A stretch of DNA of 64,000 nucleotides from a virus: IMG/VR virus record IMGVR_UViG_3300035704_000006, positions 1-64,000 of that record. One strand, given 5' to 3'. A program made the position numbers and the translations under genes. Under the pieces are notes generated by a model. The model was given only the letters and a program-made list of their open reading frames with translations, was not told where the DNA came from and made no database searches. Shown here piece after piece: positions 55,455 to 63,989 of the stretch; the stretch's first letter is position 1, and each line of letters begins with the position of its first letter.

Positions 55455-56099
55455 CTAAGACTGATTGATCATTTCGCGGAACATGGCGTTCTTGTCCTTC
55501 GGCTGCGCTGAAGTCGCGGGGAGGGCGCCAGGGCGCAGGGACTCAACCGGCCTTGTTCCGGAGAGGATCCGCCCGGCGGTGCCTGCCGCTCCGGGGGCAT
55601 TTCCCTGACTGAGCTGCTGCTGAAGGCCTGAGCCGTCAGCGCCAGCATCATTCGCGCCTGTCGCGCCGTTCATTCTCTTCGCGAGGAGTTCGGCTCTCGC
55701 CGTCATGTCCTCGGCGGTCCCGCTGCCGATGAGCATCGCATCATCGGCGTCAAGCTTGAAATCAATGATGAGCTGATTCCGGAGCACGGCGCCTTCGAGA
55801 TCCGCCACGCGGGCTTCAGCCGCAGTCGCTCTGCTCTCCAGCTTCTCCTGATCGCTCATCTGGGCCTGCCTGAGGCCCGTCAGCTCGTCGTTCGCTGTCT
55901 TCCACTTGCCTTCGTGCTTCTGCGCGTGCGCCTTCCAGCGCGCCGCATCGGCCTGGGCCTTGGCCAGAGCCTCATCGGGACTCAGGTTCTGCTGCTGCTG
56001 TCCTGCCTGGGCAGCGTCCGCCAGTGCGGCCTGAGCGTCATCGTCCCCGCCGTCTGCGCCTGTCGCGCCGGCCTGGGCACCCGGAACGGGCTCCGCCAT
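55455..56099 (-). CDS. Scaffolding protein (214 aa)
   Basis: Gln/Ala/Asp-rich and helical, with a coiled-coil middle (ALAKAQADAARWKAHAQKHEGKWKTANDELTGLRQAQ) and the LESRATAAEARVADLEGAVLRNQLIIDF stretch common to phage scaffolds. The AEARVA part is encoded by the 18-bp dispersed word. The location directly before the capsid gene fits. It assists prohead assembly and is then lost. Confidence 0.82.
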   Translation of the reverse strand: MAEPVPGAQAGATGADGGDDDAQAALADAAQAGQQQQNLSPDEALAKAQADAARWKAHAQKHEGKWKTANDELTGLRQAQMSDQEKLESRATAAEARVADLEGAVLRNQLIIDFKLDADDAMLIGSGTAEDMTARAELLAKRMNGATGANDAGADGSGLQQQLSQGNAPGAAGTAGRILSGTRPVESLRPGALPATSAQPKDKNAMFREMINQS

Positions 56100-56175
56100 C
56101 GTCTCCTATCCATACCCGGCCTGTCGCCTTGGGTATTGCACGCGAGTATAGACCCTTCCGGGGACTTCGCGCCAC

Positions 56176-56415
56176 TCAGCCTCCGGGAAAGCCATCCGGC
56201 AGCAGCGAGGTAAGCCCGAGCGCTTTCGCGCGGCCCCTGATATAGGCTGCTACTCCTGCTTTCTTGCCGGCTGCAACCCGGTTGTAATCCTTCAGGGCGT
56301 CTTCCAGTTCCCCGCGGTTCCTGATCGGGTACCGAGGCTTAGCTGATCCAGGCAGCGGCTTCATCGCCTGCCCTTTCGCCAGGGCTGTTTTCCTCTCCGC
56401 TGTGCTGACGGCCAT
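56176..56415 (-). CDS. Hypothetical protein (79 aa)
   Basis: Basic and helical (TALAKGQAMKPLPGSAKPRYPIRNRGELEDALKDYNRVAAGKKAGVAAYIRGRAKAL), resembling small proteins found between MuF-like and scaffold genes in actinophages. The 'P I R N R G E L E D A L K' opening is shared with many such head-module proteins. The function is unknown. Confidence 0.6.
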   Translation of the reverse strand: MAVSTAERKTALAKGQAMKPLPGSAKPRYPIRNRGELEDALKDYNRVAAGKKAGVAAYIRGRAKALGLTSLLPDGFPGG

Positions 56416-56597
56416 TACTTTCCTCCTCTAAGAGGTTCCTGCACGAGAGCATCGTGAAAAACTGGCGCCGGATTATTTCCCCGGCTGATCATCCGGTCGT
56501 AAACAGGTTCCGGATCAGTTGCTTCTTCGCATGGCATGACTTCGCTGAGGCATCCTCCTCCAGGCCAGTATTCGCACATCTCCTGAAGGCAATTCAC
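56415..56597 (-). CDS. Small Cys-containing protein (60 aa)
   Basis: Starts with NCLQEMCEYWPGGGCLSEVMPCEE, four Cys within the first 25 residues, then a polar tail. It overlaps the start of the MuF-like gene's end by a few bases. No family is recognised, and the metal-binding look is inference. Confidence 0.45.
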   Translation of the reverse strand: MNCLQEMCEYWPGGGCLSEVMPCEEATDPEPVYDRMISRGNNPAPVFHDALVQEPLRGGK

Positions 56598-57433
56598 GCT
56601 GCCATCTCCTTTTCCGTTCCCGTCCCGGTTCCTGAATTATCTCTCGATCGCCAGTACCGGCGCCAGGCGTTAATAGCGTCCTTGCCCTTGTAGCCGCGTG
56701 TTACTTCTTTCCACTGGCGGTAAAGCTCGTTGTCGAAAAGGCGCGCGACCTGGTTCTTGCTGAATGCCGGGGCCACGGTGCACATGCAGTGGTTGTGGGC
56801 GTCGAAGTCCGCGCTCTGCTCCGTCTTGTACACGGCTCCCCGGCTGGCCAGCATGGCGCAGAAGGCGCACGGGCGCGGCCCGAGGACGCGCATCCAGGCA
56901 ACCGCCTGAGGATCCTCGCTGACAGCCTCCAGGATCGCTCCGCGCCCGCCTCCCAGGGCGATCCGGGCAGCGGCGCCGGAGAGTGATACCGCGGCGCTGC
57001 TCATGGCCGCCTGGACTTGCTGGCCGCCGGAGATCCCCTGGAGCATTGTCCAGGGACCAGTCATGTCGAGCACGTCACCGATGAACGGAACTTCCGGAAC
57101 TTCCGGAACTGAAGGAGCAAACGGAGCGGCAGCTTCCCCGATTTCCCCCGCCGCGATAGCGATAGCGCGAGCGCGCTCGTAGTAGTCAGTCCCGCCGAGC
57201 GCCGATGAAAGCCACTGCTCCTGGACCATCCCCGAGATGACGCTCCGGACAGCAGGCCAGCTCGCCCTGATCGCATAGGGGTTCATCTGCTGCCAGAGCG
57301 AGATGACATCGCGGATCAGCAGTGCCCCCAGCAATGCCTGTCCCTGCCGCCACGCCTGCGCCATGATCATCGGCGCGTCTTCGGGAACAGGAAGTCCCTC
57401 GGCAATCGCCGGAGGAGCCTGATAGGTCGTCAT
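56594..57433 (-). CDS. MuF/VG15-like minor capsid protein (279 aa)
   Basis: The C-terminal half contains 'RVLGPRPCAFCAMLASRGAVYKTEQSADFDAHNHCMCTVAPAF', the conserved Cys/His motif of phage VG15/MuF-like minor head proteins. The N-terminal half is helical. These proteins enter the head near the portal and may be ejected with DNA. The gene includes VPEVPEVPF, encoded by a period-9 repeat copy (57087-57110). Confidence 0.8.
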   Translation of the reverse strand: MTTYQAPPAIAEGLPVPEDAPMIMAQAWRQGQALLGALLIRDVISLWQQMNPYAIRASWPAVRSVISGMVQEQWLSSALGGTDYYERARAIAIAAGEIGEAAAPFAPSVPEVPEVPFIGDVLDMTGPWTMLQGISGGQQVQAAMSSAAVSLSGAAARIALGGGRGAILEAVSEDPQAVAWMRVLGPRPCAFCAMLASRGAVYKTEQSADFDAHNHCMCTVAPAFSKNQVARLFDNELYRQWKEVTRGYKGKDAINAWRRYWRSRDNSGTGTGTEKEMAA

Positions 57434-57693
57434 CAGTCCTTCCGGGGAATGAAGATCCCGTTTTCCGTCATCTTCCAGTTAGTCCAGAATTCTCCGGTCC
57501 TGCGGGCGCCTGCGGCATGGTCCTTCAGGCTCTGCTCCATCCGGGGTCTCTCCGAGTCCAGGAGGATCACGAAGGTCGGCTTCAGGGTGACATTGTGACG
57601 GCGGCAAGTCTGGCAGTAAGCCGTCATCTGGTTATCTCGGAAATCCTCCAGGGTTGCCGAATGTCCCCTGTGCTTCCCGCTGATTACCTGCAT
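57433..57693 (-). CDS. Hypothetical protein (86 aa)
   Basis: The protein (MQVISGKHRGHSATLEDFRDNQMTAYCQTCRRHNVTLKPTFVILLD) has a CQTC pair that may bind zinc and a small beta/alpha core. No family is recognised. It is coupled to the MuF-like gene and lies below the glycosyltransferase. Confidence 0.5.
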   Translation of the reverse strand: MQVISGKHRGHSATLEDFRDNQMTAYCQTCRRHNVTLKPTFVILLDSERPRMEQSLKDHAAGARRTGEFWTNWKMTENGIFIPRKD

Positions 57694-57696
57694 CAG

Positions 57697-58335
57697 TTAG
57701 TACCCGCGTTCGCTGCTCGGCCATACGTCGACGGTGTCGGTCTCGACCTGGACATGCTTGATCCCGGCGGCGATCCAGCCCTTGACCAGTTCATAATCCT
57801 CGTACGGGCCGGGCTCGCCCCAGGTATGGATGGCCAGGATCTCTCTCCGGTGCAGGATAGTCGGTGTCCCGCAGGTTCCGTATACTTTCCCCGGCCCCTG
57901 AATTCCCGACCGGCTCACGTTGCCGTTCGAGTGGTGGAAGACCATGCAGGAGTAAGCGAACCCGCACTCCGGATGATCGTCGAGCGCCTGCGCCAGCAGC
58001 CGGACGTGCTCCGGCCGGTACTTATCATCGTCGTCCAGGTAGCCGATGTAGTCTCCGGTTGCCCTTTCCAGCGCTTTAAGCCGGACGCGCGCCCCGTATC
58101 CGTCTCCGGATTTCCCCTGCCACATGAAATTAATCGGGAAAGGCTGGTACACCCCCATGTCCTCATTCAGCCGGATCGAGGCCCAGACCTCAGGGTTCGC
58201 CCCGTCGCTCTGGATGATGTGCTCCATCTCTCCCTGGTAATCCTGGGCCTGCACCGAGGGAATGCACCGGGACATCATCTCGGAACTCCGCCGGGGGAGA
58301 GTGGGAGTAATAATTGAGACCTTCTTGAGAAGCAA
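57697..58335 (-). CDS. GT2-type glycosyltransferase (212 aa)
   Basis: TTG 58335 with AAAGGA is used as start. VSIITPTLPRRS opens a Rossmann-like GT-A fold; GDYIGYLDDDDKYRPEHVRLLAQAL holds the DxD metal motif, and HTWGEPGPYEDYELVKGW carries the usual ED acceptor region. It would transfer a sugar, perhaps to virion proteins, since the gene lies inside the head operon. A sugar-modified capsid would be a way to alter surface recognition. The substrate is unknown. Confidence 0.75.
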   Translation of the reverse strand: MLLKKVSIITPTLPRRSSEMMSRCIPSVQAQDYQGEMEHIIQSDGANPEVWASIRLNEDMGVYQPFPINFMWQGKSGDGYGARVRLKALERATGDYIGYLDDDDKYRPEHVRLLAQALDDHPECGFAYSCMVFHHSNGNVSRSGIQGPGKVYGTCGTPTILHRREILAIHTWGEPGPYEDYELVKGWIAAGIKHVQVETDTVDVWPSSERGY

Positions 58336-58336
58336 T

Positions 58337-58648
58337 TCAGGATCCTTTCCGGTAGTTAATTGCAAAGCCAGGGATCCCGAGGCCGAAATCCGGATCTGAT
58401 GATGCCGGGCGCAGCGGCGCATGGAGTTCGGTCTCGTCGACGGAGACTGCGGGGTGAGATGGCATCAGGCCTGCCGGGACTCCTGTCCACCGGAATTTTT
58501 CTCCGCAATTTACGCAGTGAACCCGGATATCAGCCGAGTAAGCAATAACAGGGGCGCCCGGATCGTCGCTTCCCGTGATCCGGTTAACCTCAACGCTGGC
58601 CTCGAAGCTTTCATGCAGGCATGCCCGGTCAGGATCGGAGCGGGCCAT
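58337..58648 (-). CDS. Conserved phage protein with a CxxC knuckle (103 aa)
   Basis: The core 'IRVHCVNCGEKFRWTGVPAGLMPSHPAVSVDETELHAPLRP' matches a small protein seen next to phage portal and terminase genes in many actinophages ('HCVDCG.PFRF.G...GL....P..SVDG.EL.APL.P'). Its function is unknown. The start overlaps the stop of the portal gene. Confidence 0.7.
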   Translation of the reverse strand: MARSDPDRACLHESFEASVEVNRITGSDDPGAPVIAYSADIRVHCVNCGEKFRWTGVPAGLMPSHPAVSVDETELHAPLRPASSDPDFGLGIPGFAINYRKGS

Positions 58649-60342
58649 CAGAATCCCTCGGGGTGACGGACGGCAGTGGCGTAGGGCTCATCGTCGGAGA
58701 CCTGGCCGCCGGGGACCTGGGACATGGGCTGGCCGGGGCCGGAGAGCTGAGCGGCCAGCATGCGGTCGAGCTGCTCCAGCACGTCCGGGGTGACGGCGCG
58801 CTTCCAGCGGTCGACCTGCTCCTGGGTGACGCCGGGGATCATGGTCCAGAGCTGGGTAGCCGGCACGCCAAGGCCCTGCGTGAGCTTAGTCAGGCCGTCG
58901 ACCGTGGCAGCGAAGGCGCGGGCGCCGGTGTCCCTCCACAGGATCTCCGCCGAGGGATCAGCCCAGGTGGCCTGATCTCCGCTGGCCTTCCCCTGGAGGC
59001 GGAAATGCTGCTTGGCCGCCTCAACCTGAGTGCTCTGGATTTCCTCGATCTTCCGGTCAAGGCCGTCCCTCGCCGCGGTAAGAGCGTCCGCCGAGAGATT
59101 CGCGACCTGCCCGAGAAGATGATAAGGCGGCACCTGGGCAATAGTCGCCACGTGCCGGATAGAATCCGTGCGCCCGTTGAGAAAGTCTTTCAGGTCGGTC
59201 TGGCCGAATTCGCCGAATTTCGTCGTAGGGTCTTCAGCTATCCAGAGCCGGTCGACTCCCGATCGGAAAGGCTGGCGCGGCCGGTTGTTCTCGTCGACCG
59301 GGACCATTCCCGCGATCCACCGCTGCCGGAATGCTCCGTACTGCTGGGCCATCAGGAGATTGAATGTGGTCGTGTTGATCTGGTCTTGCAGTGCGATCAA
59401 TGGCCAGACTTCTCCCTCGACATCTTCCTCTCCGTCGAGGTCTATCTGATAAGGCCACCGGACGACCGGGCAGATTCCCGATCCGTGATAAGCGACAACC
59501 GGCGTCGAGGACGGGAGGAAAGGATCGTCTTCTTCCGGCCAGTAGATGTCCGGGCTGTTCGGCTTTCCCAGGAGAGTGTAAACGTACTGATCGTCATAAA
59601 GCCTGACGACGCGGCGCGTCCCCTCGGAGGAGGCAAGCTCGAATTCCTCGACTGCGAAATCCGGCCATTCGCTGTCGACCGGGTCTTCGTACAGTGCGGT
59701 AATGCGCCGGGGACTGATGAACCGGGCCTTGGGAAATCCGCCTCCCCGGCCGCCGGTATCGGGGAGAACCATCGAGTAGGCGCAGCCGTACTTGATGATC
59801 GCGCGCCACAGTCCGTGCTGCCTGCTGCCGAGCCGGTTGGCCTGCCAGCACTGCCACGGCCCGTTCTGAGTCGTCCGGTTCGCGCTCTTCTCGATCGAGA
59901 CGCGGATCTGATCAGCGGCATCGGAGATGATGCCCTCTCGCTCTGATTCGGATGCGGACAGGATCTGGGCGTGCGTGGCGGAGAGGACGGCGGTCAGGTC
60001 GTCGGCGACTTCGCCGGAAGGCGTAGGGCGGTAGCCGTCGATGTGCAGGTTCTCGGCGATGACCGAGATCACGAGCGGCATGTAGTTGACCACCGACCGC
60101 TTCACAAGCCACTTATATTCGACCTTGGCGCCCCTGGGCACGTAGACCGAGTCGTGCCGGCCGCGGACGTAATGCTCGATCCGCTGGAGACGGCGCTGCT
60201 CTGCCCGGCGGATCGTCAGGACGCGCTGCGCGGTATCCATGACCTTCGAGCGGCTGTCGCTCGAATCATCAGGCGTCGTGGCGGTAACCGAGGGATCTGG
60301 CCTCGTGACGCCCCTGCGGGGAGCGAGCACCGCTTGTGCCAT
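58648..60342 (-). CDS. Portal protein (564 aa)
   Basis: ATG 60342 has AAGGAG six bases before it, so the in-frame 60402 start is rejected. The sequence (KWLVKRSVVNYMPLVISVIAENLHIDGY, NGPWQCWQANRLGSRQHGLWRAIIKYGCAYSMVLP, NTTTFNLLMAQQYGAFRQRWIAG, VATIAQVPPYHLLGQVANLSADALTAARDGLDRKIEEIQ) has the usual SPP1/HK97-type portal order of stem, wing and C-terminal helices. It forms the ring for packaging and tail attachment. Confidence 0.87.
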   Translation of the reverse strand: MAQAVLAPRRGVTRPDPSVTATTPDDSSDSRSKVMDTAQRVLTIRRAEQRRLQRIEHYVRGRHDSVYVPRGAKVEYKWLVKRSVVNYMPLVISVIAENLHIDGYRPTPSGEVADDLTAVLSATHAQILSASESEREGIISDAADQIRVSIEKSANRTTQNGPWQCWQANRLGSRQHGLWRAIIKYGCAYSMVLPDTGGRGGGFPKARFISPRRITALYEDPVDSEWPDFAVEEFELASSEGTRRVVRLYDDQYVYTLLGKPNSPDIYWPEEDDPFLPSSTPVVAYHGSGICPVVRWPYQIDLDGEEDVEGEVWPLIALQDQINTTTFNLLMAQQYGAFRQRWIAGMVPVDENNRPRQPFRSGVDRLWIAEDPTTKFGEFGQTDLKDFLNGRTDSIRHVATIAQVPPYHLLGQVANLSADALTAARDGLDRKIEEIQSTQVEAAKQHFRLQGKASGDQATWADPSAEILWRDTGARAFAATVDGLTKLTQGLGVPATQLWTMIPGVTQEQVDRWKRAVTPDVLEQLDRMLAAQLSGPGQPMSQVPGGQVSDDEPYATAVRHPEGF

Positions 60343-60364
60343 GGACTCCTTCCCGGGCGGCCGG

Positions 60365-62095
60365 TCAGGCGAACCCGTGGACTGCCCCCGAGCGGGGCTC
60401 ATCCTTATTCTGGCTGATGAGACTTGCCTGGTACAACCTGCGCACCATCCGCGCGCCGATCATGGTCACGCAGCCGTCGATCTTCTTCGGAGATTTCGGG
60501 TGCTCCTTGCTGACCGAGATTCCCCACTTGTTAGGATAGCGCCTCGCATTCGTGACATGGCGTGATATCCGGCTGTCCCCGTCCTGGGTGAAAAGCTCCT
60601 CTTCAATTTCGGCATTGCACAGCTCAGCGGCCATCGTGAAATCATACACATGCGTGCGCATGTCCCAGGCTACCGGCTCAGGATTTTTGCCATGCGGTAC
60701 AGACCACAGTTTAAGATCCTCACCGTAGCGCACAGGCCATTCCACCTTCGTGAATGATTCCCATTCTCTAACGTCCGCGAAGAAAGCCAGGACATTCCAG
60801 CGTTCGAACATGTTCTCTACGGCCATGTCGACTTCGCCGACCGGAACGGGGATAGCTGCCTGGTGCTTGCGGAGGAGAGTCGGCTCCCAGACTCCGATGG
60901 TGAATACGTGCCCTGTTTCCAGGTGGCATCCGGTCAGGACAGTGGAGTCATTGGTGCGGGAACCATCGAAGAAAGCAACGATGTCGTCGCCGTGCTGAAC
61001 GATATCCGGGCTCTGGTCAGATATCTTTGCCCACTTAGCGGGATCCAGCCATGCTGTCTCCGGCGGAGTGGGGAGATTCAAATAGAATCTCTTGCCTACT
61101 GATATCGGGGTCTTGATATCAAGGATAGCGCCCTTGATGACGCGCTGGTCTACCCAGTCGCAGTCTCCGTAGACCTGCTCGATAGCGCGCTCAAGAGAAT
61201 CATCGTCCTCCATGTCCAGGTCATGCGGCGCTATCCGGGCGTCATAGAGAATTGTCTTCTCAGTGCGCGTCCTGCCTTCTTCCTGGAGAACCCACGCATC
61301 AAAAGTCTGCTCGGCATAACTCTCGATCCCGGGTTCCCAGGCATTGCAGGTCTGGACTCCGCGTGATCCTGATTTCGAGAGGTTGCGGTCGATCACCAGG
61401 GCGAGCTTGTTGCCTCCGTTCTGGGGCAGCCAGTGCTCTGTCTCGTCGAGGACGGCGAAGGTCACGAGCGCGCCTTCGGCCGCAGTGGCGGAACTGGTGA
61501 TCACTTCGAGCTGGCCCATGTCGCGGGTGTAGATGACTGTCTTGCCCGCATCCAGGCCATACTTCTGGACGACCATCGAGCCCTTGGCCGTCATCGCGCG
61601 GACCATGCGCATGGTGTTCGCGGTCTGGGACTCCGAAGTCGCCGCGATCTGCACGAGCGGCATCGCCACGCGCTTAGCGGTGCATCCGCTGAGCAGCCGG
61701 AGGAAAGCCGGGTCTCTCGGATTGATGTTTTCCAGGACCCACTGGACAGGCCGGATTTCCTCGACCGTATTCAAGCGCACCGGCCCTAGAAGCTCGGTCA
61801 GGGAATGCACGGCAGCGAAAGGAGACTTGCCGGCGCCTTTCGCGAGGCGGCGCACCGCTTCCCAGAATTCCCAGCGCCCTTCCTCGGTCAGCGCGTAATA
61901 CCAGAGCAGGAAAGTGCGCTGGCTGCCGGTCGGCCGCCACATCTGCCCTGCATCCGGACCGTCCGGCTGCTGGAGATTCGCCTGCGCCCAGGCCATGGAA
62001 TGCCAGCCGACCGAGCGCACTGACCCGTCAAGAGGAAAAGGAGGCAGGGTAACAAGACGCTCGGCCGGGGCAGCTAGGAGCGGATTAGCATCCAA
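60365..62095 (-). CDS. terL: Large terminase subunit (576 aa)
   Basis: Walker A RRLAKGAGKSP lies at residues 82-92 and Walker B VTFAVLDETEHW near 210; the C-terminal nuclease half has IVAFFDGSRTNDSTVLTG and the later acidic VAFFADVREWE motif. It packages DNA into the prohead with ATP and cuts concatemers. TTG 62095 has AGGA upstream and overlaps the small gene before it. The length fits a complete enzyme. Confidence 0.88.
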   Translation of the reverse strand: MDANPLLAAPAERLVTLPPFPLDGSVRSVGWHSMAWAQANLQQPDGPDAGQMWRPTGSQRTFLLWYYALTEEGRWEFWEAVRRLAKGAGKSPFAAVHSLTELLGPVRLNTVEEIRPVQWVLENINPRDPAFLRLLSGCTAKRVAMPLVQIAATSESQTANTMRMVRAMTAKGSMVVQKYGLDAGKTVIYTRDMGQLEVITSSATAAEGALVTFAVLDETEHWLPQNGGNKLALVIDRNLSKSGSRGVQTCNAWEPGIESYAEQTFDAWVLQEEGRTRTEKTILYDARIAPHDLDMEDDDSLERAIEQVYGDCDWVDQRVIKGAILDIKTPISVGKRFYLNLPTPPETAWLDPAKWAKISDQSPDIVQHGDDIVAFFDGSRTNDSTVLTGCHLETGHVFTIGVWEPTLLRKHQAAIPVPVGEVDMAVENMFERWNVLAFFADVREWESFTKVEWPVRYGEDLKLWSVPHGKNPEPVAWDMRTHVYDFTMAAELCNAEIEEELFTQDGDSRISRHVTNARRYPNKWGISVSKEHPKSPKKIDGCVTMIGARMVRRLYQASLISQNKDEPRSGAVHGFA

Positions 62096-62334
62096 GCAAT
62101 CCTAAGGCGCCGCCGGAAAGAAATTCCGCCAGCATAAATCCGGTTAACCGCAGAAATCAATCGGAATGAATCCAGATTATATTCTGGATGCAGTCTGGCC
62201 AGTTGCTCCAGTACATCTATAACCTCCTGAGTATTTTTGCTCAGGCCTTCATTCCTGGCTTTGCACTCATCAGCAGCTCCTTGAGACCACCACAGGTATT
62301 CCTGCGTCGTCGATTCTGGGACTCTCGGAGGCAT
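62074..62334 (-). CDS. Hypothetical protein between small and large terminase genes (86 aa)
   Basis: ATG 62334 overlaps the stop of the small-terminase gene (TAATG). The protein (MPPRVPESTTQEYLWWSQGAADECKARNEGLSKNTQEVIDVLEQLARLHPEYNL) is helical with a basic C-terminus (SFRRRLRIAWMLIRS). The segment is AT-richer than the neighbours. It may be a terminase accessory factor. Confidence 0.5.
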   Translation of the reverse strand: MPPRVPESTTQEYLWWSQGAADECKARNEGLSKNTQEVIDVLEQLARLHPEYNLDSFRLISAVNRIYAGGISFRRRLRIAWMLIRS

Positions 62335-62771
62335 TACTTGACTACAGACAGGAAGTCTTTGATATCCGTCACTGCCGCGTAGTCCTCGGGGGAACGGTCG
62401 TCGATGTCGCCGCGCTCCAGCTCGATCTTGATGCGTCGCCGGTCGCCTTCGGTCGCACCGAGGAGGGAAAGCCCGTGCAGGACATTGGCCAGCATCATTG
62501 CCGAGGGCTTGCGCATGGTGGCCATGATGTGCCGGCAGACAAGAGCGAGGGTTGTCCAGTCGGATGCCGTGTAGTAGACCGCCTGCCCGGACAGCCGGAA
62601 AGACTCGTACAAGTCGAGTGCGAATCCGTCCATCCATTCAGGAGCTTCCGGCCCCAGGGACTCAGGGAGATAGAGGCTTCCTGTCGATACCTCTGATTCC
62701 GCAGCGCTGTTGTGCCCGAGCCTCTGATCCGATCTCTTGGGGATCTGCCCGCGTGTTCCGACCTGTACCAA
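62334..62771 (-). CDS. terS: Small terminase subunit (145 aa)
   Basis: TTG 62771 with GGAAAGG before it starts GTRGQIPKRSDQRLGHNSAAESEV, the typical 'GxRGPxPKRSxxRxGH' opening of phage small terminases. The middle is helical (WMDGFALDLYESFRLSGQAVYYTASDWTTLALVCRHI). It recognises DNA for packaging. It lies at the head of the structural operon next to a gene-free region that may hold cos or pac. Confidence 0.75.
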   Translation of the reverse strand: MVQVGTRGQIPKRSDQRLGHNSAAESEVSTGSLYLPESLGPEAPEWMDGFALDLYESFRLSGQAVYYTASDWTTLALVCRHIMATMRKPSAMMLANVLHGLSLLGATEGDRRRIKIELERGDIDDRSPEDYAAVTDIKDFLSVVK

Positions 62772-63201
62772 TCCTGCCTTTCCGCGCAAGCCTGTCGCCG
62801 CGCTGAAGACAGGATAACGGAAACGCGAAGCCCGGCCCAACCTGCTGTCCGGAAAGCAGATGAGCCGGGCTCGCTTCACCGGCCCATGCCTGCCGGCTGC
62901 CTACTTGTCTTCCTTCAGTGGAGCCTGGCTCAGCCCGGCACTAGCTCATCGCATGCATGCCAGGCCGAACCAGGAACCTGCCTATTCAGGGTTTCGAACC
63001 CCCAATGCGCCGTCGCGCCGCCCTCTCTGCTCCCTCCGATCGGGTTGCAGCCGGTAAGGCAGGGTGGGGCATACCCCGAGGCGTTTCAACCTCTCCCGGG
63101 AGCCCGGGTACGATCGGGGCCAGCCATGACACCAGGTGCCGGCCGCTAAGCCGCATTGAGCACCTGGAGGCTCCATTCACGCGACAGGCTACCCTCCTCC
63201 C
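62772..63201. other. Gene-free divergent region beside the terminase genes
   Basis: 430 bases separate the leftward small terminase from the rightward 63202 gene. It holds GC-rich inverted words and no convincing gene. A weakly tRNA-like T-arm sequence near 62985-63005 was examined and rejected. It is the natural place for a cos or pac site and for the structural operon promoter, though no -35/-10 pair is clear. Confidence 0.4.
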
Positions 63202-63798
63202 ATGACACAACGCAACCGATGGGTACGGAGCTGGCTCCCCGAGGATCATCCGCTGCTGGCGACTGACCGGCCTCGGGTGACCGATCACATCGAGCGGTTC
63301 CCGATCGAGAGCTACGACTACCGGCCCCTGATCGAGGACCACGTGAAGCGGTTCCCCGGCCAGGGCCTGATCCACGTCGACTGGGATACAGCCTTCGGCA
63401 TCGAGACCCGGGATGCCTTCGAGCGCGCCGCGCGGGCATCAGCCGATGGTGTCCTGGTCGCCCCCGTCCGCATCTATCCCGACTCAACTGCCCTGCCGGA
63501 GACCGTCTGGAATCACCGGCTTCCCTCTGGCCCCGTGGATGAAGACAAGCCGATCCTGACCGGGGACATGCTCTGGCGCTGGGTGACCTCCGAAGATGAG
63601 AAGTGCGCCCTGTTCGGCTTCGGCATGGTGTACATCGACTGGGGAACCTGTCATCAGTTCCTGCGGAATACTCAGGCGGACGGGCCGCAGAACGATTTCT
63701 ACTTCTCGAAGTGGTATTACGAGAACTATGGCCTCACGCGGATCACATGGGATATCATCCCCGTACATCTCCATTGGCAGAGTGCATTCGAGGAGTGA
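63202..63798 (+). CDS. Hypothetical protein (198 aa)
   Basis: ATG 63202 has no obvious ribosome site. The protein (GQGLIHVDWDTAFGIETRDAFERAARASADGVLVAPVRIYP ... GDMLWRWVTSEDEKCALFGFGMVYIDWGTCHQFL) has alternating strands and helices, a form shared with some phage proteins of glycosyltransferase-like fold, but no DxD motif is certain. It contains a variant of the 18-bp word on the opposite strand. Function unknown. Confidence 0.6.
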   Translation: MTQRNRWVRSWLPEDHPLLATDRPRVTDHIERFPIESYDYRPLIEDHVKRFPGQGLIHVDWDTAFGIETRDAFERAARASADGVLVAPVRIYPDSTALPETVWNHRLPSGPVDEDKPILTGDMLWRWVTSEDEKCALFGFGMVYIDWGTCHQFLRNTQADGPQNDFYFSKWYYENYGLTRITWDIIPVHLHWQSAFEE

Positions 63799-63803
63799 CA
63801 CTC

Positions 63804-63989
63804 TTGAAGATCCGTTTCGGCCCGTGCCCGGTGTGCGAGGAAGAGGTTGAGGAAACTGAGTGGTACCCCCGCACTGGTCTCGTGCTCCTGCCGTGCGGGC
63901 ACAACTCCCGCAAGAATGATCTCAGCGGCCTTCGCCGGTACGTAGACTACGAGCCTGGCGAAGAGATTCCGGTGGCTCCCCCGAAGTAA
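63804..63989 (+). CDS. Zinc-binding small protein (61 aa)
   Basis: TTG 63804 has GAGGAG eight bases before it; an overlapping GTG at 63795 is the alternative. FGPCPVCEEEVEETEWYPRTGLVLLPCGHNS has the CxxC ... CGH layout of a zinc knuckle. It is translationally coupled to the gene upstream (GTGA). Probably a regulator or adaptor, unassigned. Confidence 0.6.
   Translation: MKIRFGPCPVCEEEVEETEWYPRTGLVLLPCGHNSRKNDLSGLRRYVDYEPGEEIPVAPPK

Noticed and set aside
62970-63080. A minus-strand tRNA-like gene with GGTTCGAAACCC
   Set aside because: The T-arm pairs only partly and no acceptor pair, D-arm or anticodon arm could be assembled from the flanking bases.
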